From positions 1 through 38,982 of the forward strand of contig JASLPY010000052.1 in the NCBI GenBank assembly GCA_030744755.1: 38,982 nucleotides of DNA. The letters run 5' to 3'. The notes under the pieces are model-generated. The model had not been told where the DNA came from. It did not search any database and worked only from the letters and a program-made list of their open reading frames with translations. The position numbers and the translations under genes are program-made. This DNA is from Kiritimatiellia bacterium (GTDB lineage Bacteria > Verrucomicrobiota > Kiritimatiellia > UBA8416 > JADHWI01). Below, piece after piece: positions 26,295 to 34,418 of the stretch (within the stretch, counting starts at the first letter, position 1; each line of letters starts with the position of its first letter).

Positions 26295-27596
26295 ATGAGT
26301 GTGCGTATCGTAAAATGGTCTACGAAGACAAGATCCGAAGTTGTGAACGCATTCTTGCGGCGTCCAGCCTTCGATGAGGGTGCGGAAGAGGCTGCTGCCA
26401 AAGTGCTGGATGATATCAAGACGAAAGGAAACAAGGCTGTCGTTGAGAGTGTCAAACGCTTCCAGGGCGCATCGCTTCCGGCTTCACGTTTCCAGGTGAC
26501 TCACTCTGAACTGCTGGCTGCCCGCCGGGGGGTAGATCGTGAGTTTGCCGATGCTGTCCGGGAGGCCCACAATCGTATTGCAAAGTTCGCTCGTGCGGGG
26601 ATAAAGAAGAACTGGAGGATGTCCAGTCCGCGCGGAGGGGTGCTTGGCGAGCAGTTTGTCCCGTACGACAGGGTTGGCTGCTACATTCCCGGCGGAGCTG
26701 CACCGCTTGCTTCAACCGCGTTGATGACCGTTACGCTGGCGAAGGTTGCAGGAGTGCCGGAAGTAGTGGCCTGCACGCCCTGCGCCGCGGATGGCTCGGT
26801 CGATAAGTTTCTGCTGCATGCGCTTGAGGTAGCCGGCGCAACCGAGGTCTACAAGGTCGGCGGAATACAGGGCGTTGGTCTGATGGCTCTTGGTACGCGT
26901 ACCGTGAAGAAGGTGCAGAAAATTGTCGGTCCCGGTGGCGCTTATGTCACGGCAGCCAAGCGGCAGATGTATGGGCAGGTGGCACTGGACTTGGTGGCCG
27001 GGCCAAGCGAGATTGCGGTACTGGCGGATGCAAAGGCAAATCCGGCCTTCATTGCGGCTGATCTTCTGTCGCAGGCCGAGCACGGCTCCGGGCATGAAAA
27101 GGCTCTCCTTGTCACGTCATCAATGGAGGTTGCGAAGAGAGTACAGGAGGAACTCGACGAACAGGCGGTTCTGCTGTCCAGACGAGAAGCAGTTGCGAAA
27201 GTGATGAAGAAGGGCATGCTGCTCGTGGTTGTTCCGAATCTCGACCAGGGAATCGAGCTGTGCAATCTTTTTGCAGCAGAACACCTGGAATTGATGGTTC
27301 GTGAGCCCAAAATGTGGTTGCGCAAAGTGCGTTGTGCCGGGGCAGTGTTCGTTGGGGAGTGGTCTCCCGAGGCTACGGGAGATTTCGTGGCCGGACCCAG
27401 CCACGTGCTGCCTACGGGCGGAGCCGCGGCAATGTTCTCAGGGCTCACGGTTGACGATTTTCTTCGCAGATCGAGTTTCATTGCCTTCACGAGGGCGGAC
27501 CTGAAGGATACGGTGAAGGTCATCGAGGCCTTCGCGCGCGTAGAGGGTCTGGATGCCCACGCCCGCTCTGCAACAATCCGGTTTGATGACAAGTAG
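26295..27596 (+). CDS. hisD: Histidinol dehydrogenase
   Basis: A 433-residue zinc enzyme that oxidises L-histidinol to L-histidine with two NAD, the last two steps of histidine synthesis. Recognisable blocks: PYDRVGCYIPGGAAPLASTALMT, KVGGIQGVGLMALGT, VAGPSEIAVLADAKANP, LLSQAEHGSGHEKALLVT (Gln and His of the active site), AAEHLEL (catalytic Glu-His) and GPSHVLPTGGAAAMFSGL. The last ligand His lies in GLDAHARSATIRF. ATG 26295 follows GACGAGGGG at normal spacing. It opens the hisD-hisC-hisB group, 66 bases after the TonB-like gene, and may have its own promoter, although none is clear. The other his genes are not in this window. Confidence 0.97.
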   Translation: MSVRIVKWSTKTRSEVVNAFLRRPAFDEGAEEAAAKVLDDIKTKGNKAVVESVKRFQGASLPASRFQVTHSELLAARRGVDREFADAVREAHNRIAKFARAGIKKNWRMSSPRGGVLGEQFVPYDRVGCYIPGGAAPLASTALMTVTLAKVAGVPEVVACTPCAADGSVDKFLLHALEVAGATEVYKVGGIQGVGLMALGTRTVKKVQKIVGPGGAYVTAAKRQMYGQVALDLVAGPSEIAVLADAKANPAFIAADLLSQAEHGSGHEKALLVTSSMEVAKRVQEELDEQAVLLSRREAVAKVMKKGMLLVVVPNLDQGIELCNLFAAEHLELMVREPKMWLRKVRCAGAVFVGEWSPEATGDFVAGPSHVLPTGGAAAMFSGLTVDDFLRRSSFIAFTRADLKDTVKVIEAFARVEGLDAHARSATIRFDDK

Positions 27597-27628
27597 CAAC
27601 GCAGCTTTGTTGCAGGAGACCAGTTCCT

Positions 27629-28693
27629 ATGAGCAATCTTATCAGAAAATCAGTGCAGGCCCTTACTGCGTATACGCCCGGGGAGCAACCGGACGATCCC
27701 GGGGTCATCAAGCTGAATACCAACGAGAACGCCTACCCGCCGCCACCGGTGGTGGGAGAGAGATTGAGATCTATGGATTCGGCATCCCTGAAGCTCTACC
27801 CGAATCCGGTTTCAGGTTCTTTGAGAAATCGCATCGCGGAAATACATGGATGCGCGTCTGACGAAGTCCTTCTCGGTAACGGTTCGGACGAGGTGTTGGC
27901 CCTTTGCACCAGGGCTTTCGTCGAGAACGACGGGAGCATAGGGTACTTCGATCCTTCGTACTCGCTCTATCCTGTCATGGCAGATATCAGGGATGTTGAG
28001 AAGCGTCCCGTATTGCTGGGAGAAGAGTTCGAATGGAGAATGCCCGAAGGGTACAGCTGCTCGCTGTTCTTTCTTGCTAATCCGAATGCTCCCACGGGCA
28101 TACTGTATCCGAAGGAGATCGTGTCGGATTTCTGCAGATCGTTTGACGGTATCGTGGTCATTGACGAGGCCTACGTCGAGTTCTCGTCCCGGCATTGCAT
28201 TGAACTTGCAATGGAATTTGACAATGTTCTCGTCGTGCGGACCCTTTCCAAGTCCTGCTCGCTCGCGGGACTGCGACTCGGCTACGCCCTGGGGAACGGG
28301 GAGCTTGTCTGTGCGCTTCACAAAGTGAAGGATTCGTACAATCTCGGAGCCATACCACAGTTGCTCGGATTGGCGGCCCTGTCTGACGATGGGCTTGCGC
28401 ATGTGCGGGAGAACGTGCGTAGGATCAAGGATAGCAGGGAACGCCTTAAAGAGAGGCTGGCAGCGCTGGGCCACAAGGTATATCCTTCGGAGACCAACTT
28501 TGTATGGACAGAACCTTCCGCGATGGAGGCAGGTGAGCTCTTCCAGCGCTTGAAGGACCAGGGCATACTGGTGCGGTACTTCCCGGGAGAGAGAACGGGG
28601 ACCTGCATAAGAATAACGGTTGGAACGGATGAAGAGATAGACAAGTTGTTTGAGGCTATGTCGGAAATAGAAGCCAAAGGGAACGAGGTATGA
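27629..28693 (+). CDS. hisC: Histidinol-phosphate aminotransferase
   Basis: A 354-residue PLP-dependent aminotransferase of fold type I that converts imidazoleacetol phosphate and glutamate to histidinol phosphate. Seen: KLNTNENAYPPPP at the N-terminus, LGNGSDEVLAL, NPNAPTG, VIDEAYVEFS and the PLP-lysine block TLSKSCSLAGLRLGYALG. The C-terminal Arg-containing FPGERTGTCIRITVGTDEEIDKL contains the substrate-carboxylate arginine region. The ATG at 27629 follows CAGGAGA. It is 32 bases after hisD, and its stop overlaps the hisB start (ATGA at 28690-28693). HisC paralogues can also act on aromatic amino acids, but the his context makes this assignment firm. Confidence 0.95.
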   Translation: MSNLIRKSVQALTAYTPGEQPDDPGVIKLNTNENAYPPPPVVGERLRSMDSASLKLYPNPVSGSLRNRIAEIHGCASDEVLLGNGSDEVLALCTRAFVENDGSIGYFDPSYSLYPVMADIRDVEKRPVLLGEEFEWRMPEGYSCSLFFLANPNAPTGILYPKEIVSDFCRSFDGIVVIDEAYVEFSSRHCIELAMEFDNVLVVRTLSKSCSLAGLRLGYALGNGELVCALHKVKDSYNLGAIPQLLGLAALSDDGLAHVRENVRRIKDSRERLKERLAALGHKVYPSETNFVWTEPSAMEAGELFQRLKDQGILVRYFPGERTGTCIRITVGTDEEIDKLFEAMSEIEAKGNEV

Positions 28694-29280
28694 AGGCGAG
28701 AAAAGCCAGTATAAAGCGGAAGACCAGTGAGACGGACATTACCGTTGAAGTGAACCTGGACGGTACCGGCAAGTACAAGGTGGATACCGGATTGCCCTTC
28801 ATGAATCACATGCTGGAACTGCTGTCCAAACACTCCCTCATCGATCTTACGATCAAGGCAAAGGGTGACTTGGAAGTTGACTATCATCACACCGTTGAGG
28901 ATATAGGCCTGGCTTTTGGAACCGCGCTCGACAAGGCGCTGGGAACGAGGAAGGGAATATCCCGTTACGGTTATGCCTACATTCCCATGGACGATGCCCT
29001 CAGCCGGGTAGTGGTTGATCTCGGTGGCCGCCCATACCTTGTGAACAGCATGGTATGCAAGAAACGGAAGATTCTGGAGTTTGACCTTAGCCTTCTCAAG
29101 GAGTTTCTGCAGGCGTTCGTGGTGCAGGGCCGCTTGAATCTGCACATTGAACAGATGCTGGGACAGGAAGCGCACCACGCTTACGAATCGGTTTTCAAGG
29201 GCCTCGCCAGGGCTCTGCGGATGGCATGCACCCGTGACACCCGCGAAACCGGAGTTCCGTCGAGTAAGGGGAAGATATAG
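28690..29280 (+). CDS. hisB: Imidazoleglycerol-phosphate dehydratase
   Basis: A 196-residue single-domain dehydratase that removes water from imidazole glycerol phosphate to give imidazoleacetol phosphate, the HisC substrate. The first metal-binding histidines lie in LPFMNHMLELLSKHSLIDLTI and DYHHTVEDIGLAFG. The second repeat has the equivalent block HIEQMLGQEAHHAYESVFKGLARALRMA. The usual DLSGRP is DLGGRPYL here. There is no phosphatase fusion as in enteric HisB. It is translationally coupled to hisC through ATGA. A heptanucleotide repeat begins four bases after the stop, as happens after ispG. Confidence 0.96.
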   Translation: MKARKASIKRKTSETDITVEVNLDGTGKYKVDTGLPFMNHMLELLSKHSLIDLTIKAKGDLEVDYHHTVEDIGLAFGTALDKALGTRKGISRYGYAYIPMDDALSRVVVDLGGRPYLVNSMVCKKRKILEFDLSLLKEFLQAFVVQGRLNLHIEQMLGQEAHHAYESVFKGLARALRMACTRDTRETGVPSSKGKI

Positions 29281-29284
29281 TTGG

Positions 29285-29400
29285 TCAACGTCCAACATCC
29301 AACGTCCAACGCCCAACATCCAAGGAACCCGGAGAGGTGTTGTCGCGCAACCAGTTACATGGCGTTTACTTGGATGTTGGATGTTGGTTGTTAGGAGTTG
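29285..29400. repeat. Head-to-head heptanucleotide tandem repeats, copy 2
   Basis: The left arm has six 7-bp units at 29285-29326 (TCAACGT, CCAACAT, CCAACGT, CCAACGC, CCAACAT, CCAAGGA). The right arm has four at 29370-29397 (TTGGATG, TTGGATG, TTGGTTG, TTAGGAG) followed by TTG. The arms flank a 43-base core unlike that of the copy at 15342-15483. The last right-arm unit, TTAGGAG, lies seven bases before the ATG of the M16 peptidase and is its apparent ribosome binding site. Confidence 0.9.
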
Positions 29401-29403
29401 AAG

Positions 29404-30699
29404 ATGCCAATTGATGTAACGCGTAATGCGAAGACAACGAAGCTGCCAAACGGAGTTCGCGTGGCGACCTCGTCAATCGATTACGTGCAGAGTGTATCCC
29501 TGGGTATATGGGTTGGGACTGGGGCAAGGTTCGAGTCTGATGAAATGGCAGGTGTGAGCCACTTCATCGAGCACCTGCTTTTCAAGGGTACGAAAAAGCG
29601 TTCGCCGCTCGATATCTCCCAGGAGATTGAAGGAAGGGGCGGCTATCTGAATGCCTTCACCCAGGAAGAAAGCACCTGCTACTATTCCCGCGTTCCCTAC
29701 GATCAGCTCTGGCGTGCGCTTGATGTTCTGTCGGACATGTACCTGAACTCACGCTTCGCGAAATGCGAGGTGGAGAGGGAGAAAGGCGTAATCCTGGAGG
29801 AGATCATGATGTACCGGGATCAGCCTCATCATCTTTGCCAGGAGAATCTGACCGACGCCCTGTGGAATGGACATCCGCTCGGAAGGCCTGTCGTTGGCAC
29901 GCCCGAGACCATTCAACCCATGAGCAGAAAATCGGTTGTTGATTACCGGTGCTCGAAATACGTGCCTTCCAATACGGTCTTCGCATTTGCCGGCAAGGTC
30001 GACCACGACGCCTGTGTAGAGAGAGTTGCGGATTTGCTTGGCCGTCTGAAAAGCCGAAGGCGGCCGAGTGCCCGCTCAGCGACACCGAGGACAAGCCAGA
30101 AGGGGATGGTGATCCGCGTGGGTGAACTCGAGCAGGCGCATGTGGCGCTCGGGGTGCGGCTGTTCGGTCGCCTTGACGATCGCCGTTATGCGTTACGCGT
30201 GATGTCGGCAATCCTCGGCGAGAACATGAGTTCACGTTTGTTCCAGGTTGTCAGGGAAAAACATGGCCTTGCATATTCCATACATTCATCCTGCCATCTG
30301 TTTCGTGATACCGGTGCCCTGACGATTACCGCCGGTCTTGACCGCCGCAACTACGTCAAGGCCATGAAGCTGATTGCACGGGAGCTCTCCCGTCTCAAAA
30401 GCCGTAGAATTGGGGCAGGGGAGCTGAAACGGGCAAAAGAATACCTGATCGGCCAGGTCAGACTCGGCCTGGAAAGCACCACCAGCAACATGATGTGGCT
30501 TGGAGATCACACACTTTCCTACGGGCGCCTGATCTCCCCTGAGGAAACAATAGACATAGTCTCAAAGACAACAGCCGACGACGTATTCAGACTCGCCAAC
30601 ACAATCCTGAAACCTCGCCGGATCAGCCTGTCTATAGTCTCCCCGAAACTCCCAAAACCCGCCCACCGGGAAGTGAAGGGCATTCTGAAGGGAGTCTGA
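29404..30699 (+). CDS. M16 family zinc peptidase (processing-peptidase-like)
   Basis: A 431-residue M16 (pitrilysin/MPP-like) metallopeptidase. The inverted zinc motif HFIEH is at residues 53-57 (GVSHFIEHLLFKGTKKRS), with the third ligand in EKGVILEEIMMYRD near Glu132. GGYLNAFTQEESTCYYSRV and VVGTPETI are typical of the active N-terminal domain. The second, inactive M16 domain has SRLFQVVREKHGLAYSIHSS and TITAGLD. The length matches bacterial single-chain processing peptidases such as YmxG. There is no signal peptide, so it is probably cytoplasmic or loosely bound. ATG 29404 follows TAGGAG, which is part of the upstream repeat. It is flanked on both sides by repeat-bearing spacers; the substrate is unknown. 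Confidence 0.93.
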   Translation: MPIDVTRNAKTTKLPNGVRVATSSIDYVQSVSLGIWVGTGARFESDEMAGVSHFIEHLLFKGTKKRSPLDISQEIEGRGGYLNAFTQEESTCYYSRVPYDQLWRALDVLSDMYLNSRFAKCEVEREKGVILEEIMMYRDQPHHLCQENLTDALWNGHPLGRPVVGTPETIQPMSRKSVVDYRCSKYVPSNTVFAFAGKVDHDACVERVADLLGRLKSRRRPSARSATPRTSQKGMVIRVGELEQAHVALGVRLFGRLDDRRYALRVMSAILGENMSSRLFQVVREKHGLAYSIHSSCHLFRDTGALTITAGLDRRNYVKAMKLIARELSRLKSRRIGAGELKRAKEYLIGQVRLGLESTTSNMMWLGDHTLSYGRLISPEETIDIVSKTTADDVFRLANTILKPRRISLSIVSPKLPKPAHREVKGILKGV

Positions 30700-30705
30700 G
30701 CAGGA

Positions 30706-30843
30706 CTGATCGTCGTCGCGATCCTTGTCGCGATCTTCGTCGATCTTCATCGTTGTCTCGATCTTTCTCGACAACGATCGGGACGAAGATCGAGACGATG
30801 ATGGGGAACGACAACGATCAAGACAAGGATCAGGACAACGAGG
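30706..30843. repeat. Palindromic hexanucleotide tandem repeat (GAYNNN units)
   Basis: The gap after the M16 gene is filled by a degenerate 6-bp repeat that reverses its polarity in the middle. The left side reads TCGTCG, TCGCGA, TCCTTG, TCGCGA, TCTTCG and so on. The right side reads GACAAC, GATCGG, GACGAA, GATCGA, GACGAT up to CAACGA. The two sides can pair imperfectly over most of their length around position 30770. The open frames on both strands over this region (chains of Asp and Arg) are artefacts. A shorter relative lies at 32752-32815. The remainder of the gap to 30980 shows nothing recognisable. Confidence 0.85.
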
Positions 30844-30980
30844 GATTGCCGAGAATCAGCCTGCGCCTGGAGGTGACGCCGCAATCAATCCTTCTCTTCC
30901 CCTTCGACCTCTGCTAACTTGGCCCGCAGTTTGAATCTATCTTTGAGTCACGGAACATCAATGACTGGGGTGTTTTTCCG

Positions 30981-32657
30981 GTGGCAGATTATCGTTGGGC
31001 GCGTCGTCCTCTTGTGGGTATTGTTTTCAGCTATGCTGCGGGAACGTGGTGCGGGCTTCGTGTGCCCGTGTCTGTTCCGGTTCTTGCAGTCTTGGTCTTT
31101 CTTCTTGTCCTCACAGCCTGTTCGTTTGCCTTTTTGCGCAGGCGTGGTTTTGAGCCGGGCCATGCTGTGGCATCACCGCCTGCCTGGATTCTCTTTCATT
31201 TGTGCGTTGTCGCCACGGCTTGCTGGGTGGCGCGCTCCTCCGTGGAGACCCTCCCCGCTGAAAGATGGCTTGATCTCGCGGCTTCCGGGGGCGAAGTAGA
31301 GGTCGTCGGCACCATAGTCAACGAACCGGAACGAGGTGGTTCGCGAACTGAGGGCACCGACGCATGGCAGTTTCTTATCCAGGCAGAGAGATTCCGCTGT
31401 GCTGACGGGAAGTGGGTGGATGTCGATGTCTGCCTGCCGGTACGCTGGTATGGTCCCTCGCAGCTCTGTCCTCCTGACTATGGTTGGCTTACGGCTTTCA
31501 GGGGACGCTTGCAGGAGTCCTCTCGCCGGAGTCGTCAGCGTGATTACCCGTTGCTTGTTACCGGAATTGGCAGGTCCAGACCGATAAAGGGGGGGCATGG
31601 ATCATGGTTGAAATCGCGCTGTATTGCAATGCGCCGCGAATCTGGCAGGCTTCTTTCCCTGGGTCTCGACGACTTTCCACGTGCTGCCGGTATCATACAG
31701 GCCCTCTTGCTGGGATATCGTTCACAACTTGATAACGATACCAGGGATCTGTTTGTCGATACAGGAACCCTTCACGTGTTTGCGATCAGTGGATTGCATG
31801 TGGGCATAATGGCGTTGCTCATAATCTCGGTTCTCAGCGCGTTGCGAATCTCCAGGGTGTATTGGGGGCCTTTCCTGGCACCGCTGCTGATAGCTTACAC
31901 GCTGGCCACCGGGGCTAAACCAAGTGCTGTACGGGCCTGCATTATGGCCCTGATCTACTTCAGCGCCCCCGTGTTTGGACGGAAGGGAGATAGCCTTTCC
32001 GCGCTTGCCATGGCGGCGCTGGCAATTCTCGCGTATTCGCCCGAAGACCTGCAGGATATCGGATTCATTCTGTCCTTTTCCGTCGTAACCGGATTGATAG
32101 TGCTCTACCCGGTCGTAAACAAAGCACTGATCGCCCTGTGCAGGGATGGAGTTGCCGTCTTTCGCAGAATCAAGTCAGAGCCCGAAGGGATTCCTGCTTT
32201 CTGGGAAGATGAACCCTTTACATACGACTCCCGGGGAGAGGCAAGGGCAGCCGGCAAATGGGTGATGAAGTACATTGGTTCCGTGGCTGTTCTATCGGCT
32301 TGCGCCTGGCTGGTTTCGGCTCCGCTGACTGCTTACTTCTTCGAACGGTTCACACCGGTCGCTCTGCTTGGCAATCTTCTCGTCATTCCCCTGACCTTCC
32401 TCATCGTTCTGACGGGATGCCTGGCCCTGATAACGGGTAGCTGTTTCCTCGTACTGGCGGAAGTGTTTAATCACGCAAACCTGGCACTGGTGACCTGCCT
32501 GGTTCGCTGTACCGGTTTCATCTCCAAGGCTCCTTTCGGGACCCAGGAGGTCCCTCAGCCTCCTGTCTGGACGGTCTGGCTGTGGTATGCAGCACTCGCG
32601 CTGCTCGTCGCGTGGCACAAGGAGAGGGGGAGGGGGGCTGCGGTGGTTGAGAAGTAG
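30981..32657 (+). CDS. ComEC/Rec2-family membrane protein without the C-terminal beta-lactamase-like domain
   Basis: A 558-residue multi-spanning protein of the ComEC/Rec2 family, the channel for single-stranded DNA in natural transformation. A hydrophobic N-terminal part and a soluble region of the DUF4131 type (about residues 95-200) come first. The competence-domain signature TGTLHVFAISGLHVGIMAL follows, then a helix-rich domain with ATGAKPSAVRACIMALIYF and SFSVVTGLIVLYP. The usual metallo-beta-lactamase-like C-terminal domain is absent; the protein ends soon after the last helix. The start is GTG 30981, with no clear ribosome binding site, and an alternative N-terminus is possible. No other competence genes are nearby, so a role in DNA uptake is not shown. 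Repeat-filled gaps lie on both sides. Confidence 0.87.
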   Translation: MADYRWARRPLVGIVFSYAAGTWCGLRVPVSVPVLAVLVFLLVLTACSFAFLRRRGFEPGHAVASPPAWILFHLCVVATACWVARSSVETLPAERWLDLAASGGEVEVVGTIVNEPERGGSRTEGTDAWQFLIQAERFRCADGKWVDVDVCLPVRWYGPSQLCPPDYGWLTAFRGRLQESSRRSRQRDYPLLVTGIGRSRPIKGGHGSWLKSRCIAMRRESGRLLSLGLDDFPRAAGIIQALLLGYRSQLDNDTRDLFVDTGTLHVFAISGLHVGIMALLIISVLSALRISRVYWGPFLAPLLIAYTLATGAKPSAVRACIMALIYFSAPVFGRKGDSLSALAMAALAILAYSPEDLQDIGFILSFSVVTGLIVLYPVVNKALIALCRDGVAVFRRIKSEPEGIPAFWEDEPFTYDSRGEARAAGKWVMKYIGSVAVLSACAWLVSAPLTAYFFERFTPVALLGNLLVIPLTFLIVLTGCLALITGSCFLVLAEVFNHANLALVTCLVRCTGFISKAPFGTQEVPQPPVWTVWLWYAALALLVAWHKERGRGAAVVEK

Positions 32658-32692
32658 ATCCCGACGGCCCGGCGGGACCTCGCCAAAGGGGA

Positions 32693-32750
32693 TAACGCCT
32701 AGCGCCTAACCCCTAACCACTGCGTTCTGCGCTCACAGCGCAGAACACTC
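32693..32750 (+). repeat. Dispersed repeat with C-rich tract and hairpin, second copy
   Basis: This is the same unit as at 796-854: heptad-like ACGCCTA, GCGCCTA, ACCCCTA, ACCACTG, then the hairpin with left arm GTTCTGCGCT at 32724-32733, loop CAC and right arm 32737-32746. One base change (C to A next to the stem) shortens the stem from 12 to 10 perfect pairs. The 32658-32973 gap holds this repeat, the next repeat at 32752-32815 and the leader of the CtpA gene. Confidence 0.8.
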
Positions 32751-32751
32751 T

Positions 32752-32815
32752 AACGATCATTGTCTTGATCTTTGTCGAGGACGATCGGGCCAACGATCCA
32801 GACAAACATGATTGT
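32752..32815. repeat. Short degenerate copy of the hexanucleotide palindrome
   Basis: AACGATCATTGTCTTGATCT followed by TTGTCGAGGACGATCGGGCC and then CAACGATCCAGACAAACATG is an imperfect palindrome built from the same GATCNN/GACNNN words as 30706-30843. It lies directly behind the hairpin repeat at 32693-32750. Confidence 0.6.
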
Positions 32816-32973
32816 AGGCTCTCATACATCTGAAAGCCCCAGAGCGTGGCCCAATCATCGAATTAACGAATCAACATAATAATGGACAGGGAGGCGGTGT
32901 GATGGGATCATTCCGGCTGCTGGAATCGTGATTCCCCTGAACTCAACTTGATATACAGAATGCGGGATTAAGA

Positions 32974-34260
32974 ATGCGTACGATCAGAATTGTTAATAGA
33001 ACAACTGCCGCGGTGATCGCCGTTCTGATGGCGATGGCAATAGTGCTGCATGCCGCTGACGACGGAACCAACGATGTTGCGGAAAGCAAGGCCGACGCCT
33101 ACGGGCAGATTGAGCTCCTTTCCGAAGTGTTTCTCCACGTGAAGAAGCAGTACGTCGAGGAAAAGACATACGAGCAGATAACCACCGGTGCATTGAACGG
33201 TATGCTGCGTTCCCTGGATCCTTACAGCGCGTTTCTCGGACGCGAAGAGTATTCCAACATGCGAGATGACACCGAGGGTCACTACGGTGGAATCGGTGTT
33301 CACATTGGGATAAAGAAAGGCATCCTTACCGTGATTGCACCGATAGAAGATACGCCGGGTTACCGGGCGGGTTTGCAGTCCGGTGACAGGATACTGGCTG
33401 TTGACGGTGAAAAGACCGAAGGCCTGACGATTCGCGAGGCTGTCAAGAAACTGCGCGGGCCAAAGGGAGAGAAGGTCACGATACTCATTGGACAGGTAAG
33501 CGACGGCACCGAACGGGAAGTGGATATTGTACGTGACGTCATCGAGCTGCCCAGCGTAAAGGGAACTCGCATCGTCAGCGACGGCGTAGGGTATGTTCGA
33601 ATAACCCAGTTTGCCAGGCCCACGGCCGATCTGCTTCAGAAAGCGCTGGATTCTCTGCAGCAGGAAGACATGCAGGCCCTGGTTCTGGATCTTCGGAGCA
33701 ATCCGGGCGGCCTTCTGTTTTCGGCGATCGAGGTGGCCGAGAAGTTTCTGAAGAAGAAACAGGTCATTGTTACGACCAAGGGCCGTAAAGGCGTTTATCC
33801 CGAGAAAGAGAGCAGGGCTGGCGGGGAGAAGCATTACACCGGATTCCCCATGGCAGTACTGGTCAACGGCGGAAGTGCAAGCGCATCAGAAATTGTTGCC
33901 GGCGCGCTCCAGGATCACAAGCGTGCGGTTCTTGTTGGCAGTACGACCTTTGGAAAAGGATCGGTGCAAAGCGTCATCAAGCTCAGGGCTGATAACGAAA
34001 CCGCGATACGCCTGACCACTGCCCATTACTACACTCCCTCGGACAGGTTGATTCATGGCACTGGTATAGATCCCGATATACCAGTTCTCCTGGAGCCCGG
34101 CGAGTGGCGCAGAGTGCAGATGGCGCGCTCAAGAACAGAGAGCCCTGAGCTCTATTCAGATGAAGAAAAGTCCGAATACGCCGATGTCGTTGACAAGCAA
34201 CTCGAGCGTGCTGTGGATCTCCTCCGTGCAGTGAAGATCTTCAGGAGTAATGGGAAGTAG
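32974..34260 (+). CDS. ctpA: S41 family C-terminal processing peptidase
   Basis: A 428-residue serine protease of the CtpA/Prc family, exported by an N-terminal signal-anchor (hydrophobic stretch about residues 11-27 ending near LHAADD). After a helical region with YVEEKTYEQITTGALNGML comes a PDZ domain (GGIGVHIGIKKGILTVIAPI, YRAGLQSGDRILAVDGEKT). The catalytic part carries LVLDLRSNPGGLLFSAIEVA and NGGSASASEIVAGALQDH. Ser303 and Lys328 (STTFGKGSVQS) have the 25-residue spacing of the Ser-Lys dyad in this family. It trims C-termini of periplasmic proteins. ATG 32974 lacks a strong ribosome binding site. Upstream is a repeat-rich gap; downstream is a hairpin element before tsaD. Confidence 0.95.
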   Translation: MRTIRIVNRTTAAVIAVLMAMAIVLHAADDGTNDVAESKADAYGQIELLSEVFLHVKKQYVEEKTYEQITTGALNGMLRSLDPYSAFLGREEYSNMRDDTEGHYGGIGVHIGIKKGILTVIAPIEDTPGYRAGLQSGDRILAVDGEKTEGLTIREAVKKLRGPKGEKVTILIGQVSDGTEREVDIVRDVIELPSVKGTRIVSDGVGYVRITQFARPTADLLQKALDSLQQEDMQALVLDLRSNPGGLLFSAIEVAEKFLKKKQVIVTTKGRKGVYPEKESRAGGEKHYTGFPMAVLVNGGSASASEIVAGALQDHKRAVLVGSTTFGKGSVQSVIKLRADNETAIRLTTAHYYTPSDRLIHGTGIDPDIPVLLEPGEWRRVQMARSRTESPELYSDEEKSEYADVVDKQLERAVDLLRAVKIFRSNGK

Positions 34261-34322
34261 GGATGAGCAGTGTCAGGAGTTTGTGCCAACGCATCTTGTG
34301 ATAAATGAAATGCCTCTGAATC

Positions 34323-34380
34323 GTCCACCTCGTAGCGCTGGACGTACTGGGGAGGTAGGTCCACCGCTACGAGGTGGACC
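34323..34380 (+). repeat. Inverted-repeat element with alternative hairpins upstream of tsaD
   Basis: GTCCACCTCGTAGCG (34323-34337) is the exact reverse complement of CGCTACGAGGTGGAC (34365-34379), separated by 27 bases. The right arm can instead pair with the loop: GGTCCACC (34358-34365) with GGTGGACC (34373-34380). The left arm can close on itself by GTCCA/TGGAC (34323-34327 with 34339-34343). The foldings exclude each other. The element ends 38 bases before tsaD. It may be a dispersed palindrome or a leader RNA element. Confidence 0.65.
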
Positions 34381-34418
34381 ATGCTAATGTGGGTCAGTAG
34401 TTCGGCGCACTTGAAGCC

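Noticed and set aside
30725..30934. Asp/Arg-rich small frames over the hexanucleotide repeat, both strands
   Set aside because: They are translations of a 6-bp repeat and have no start signals or unique sequence.
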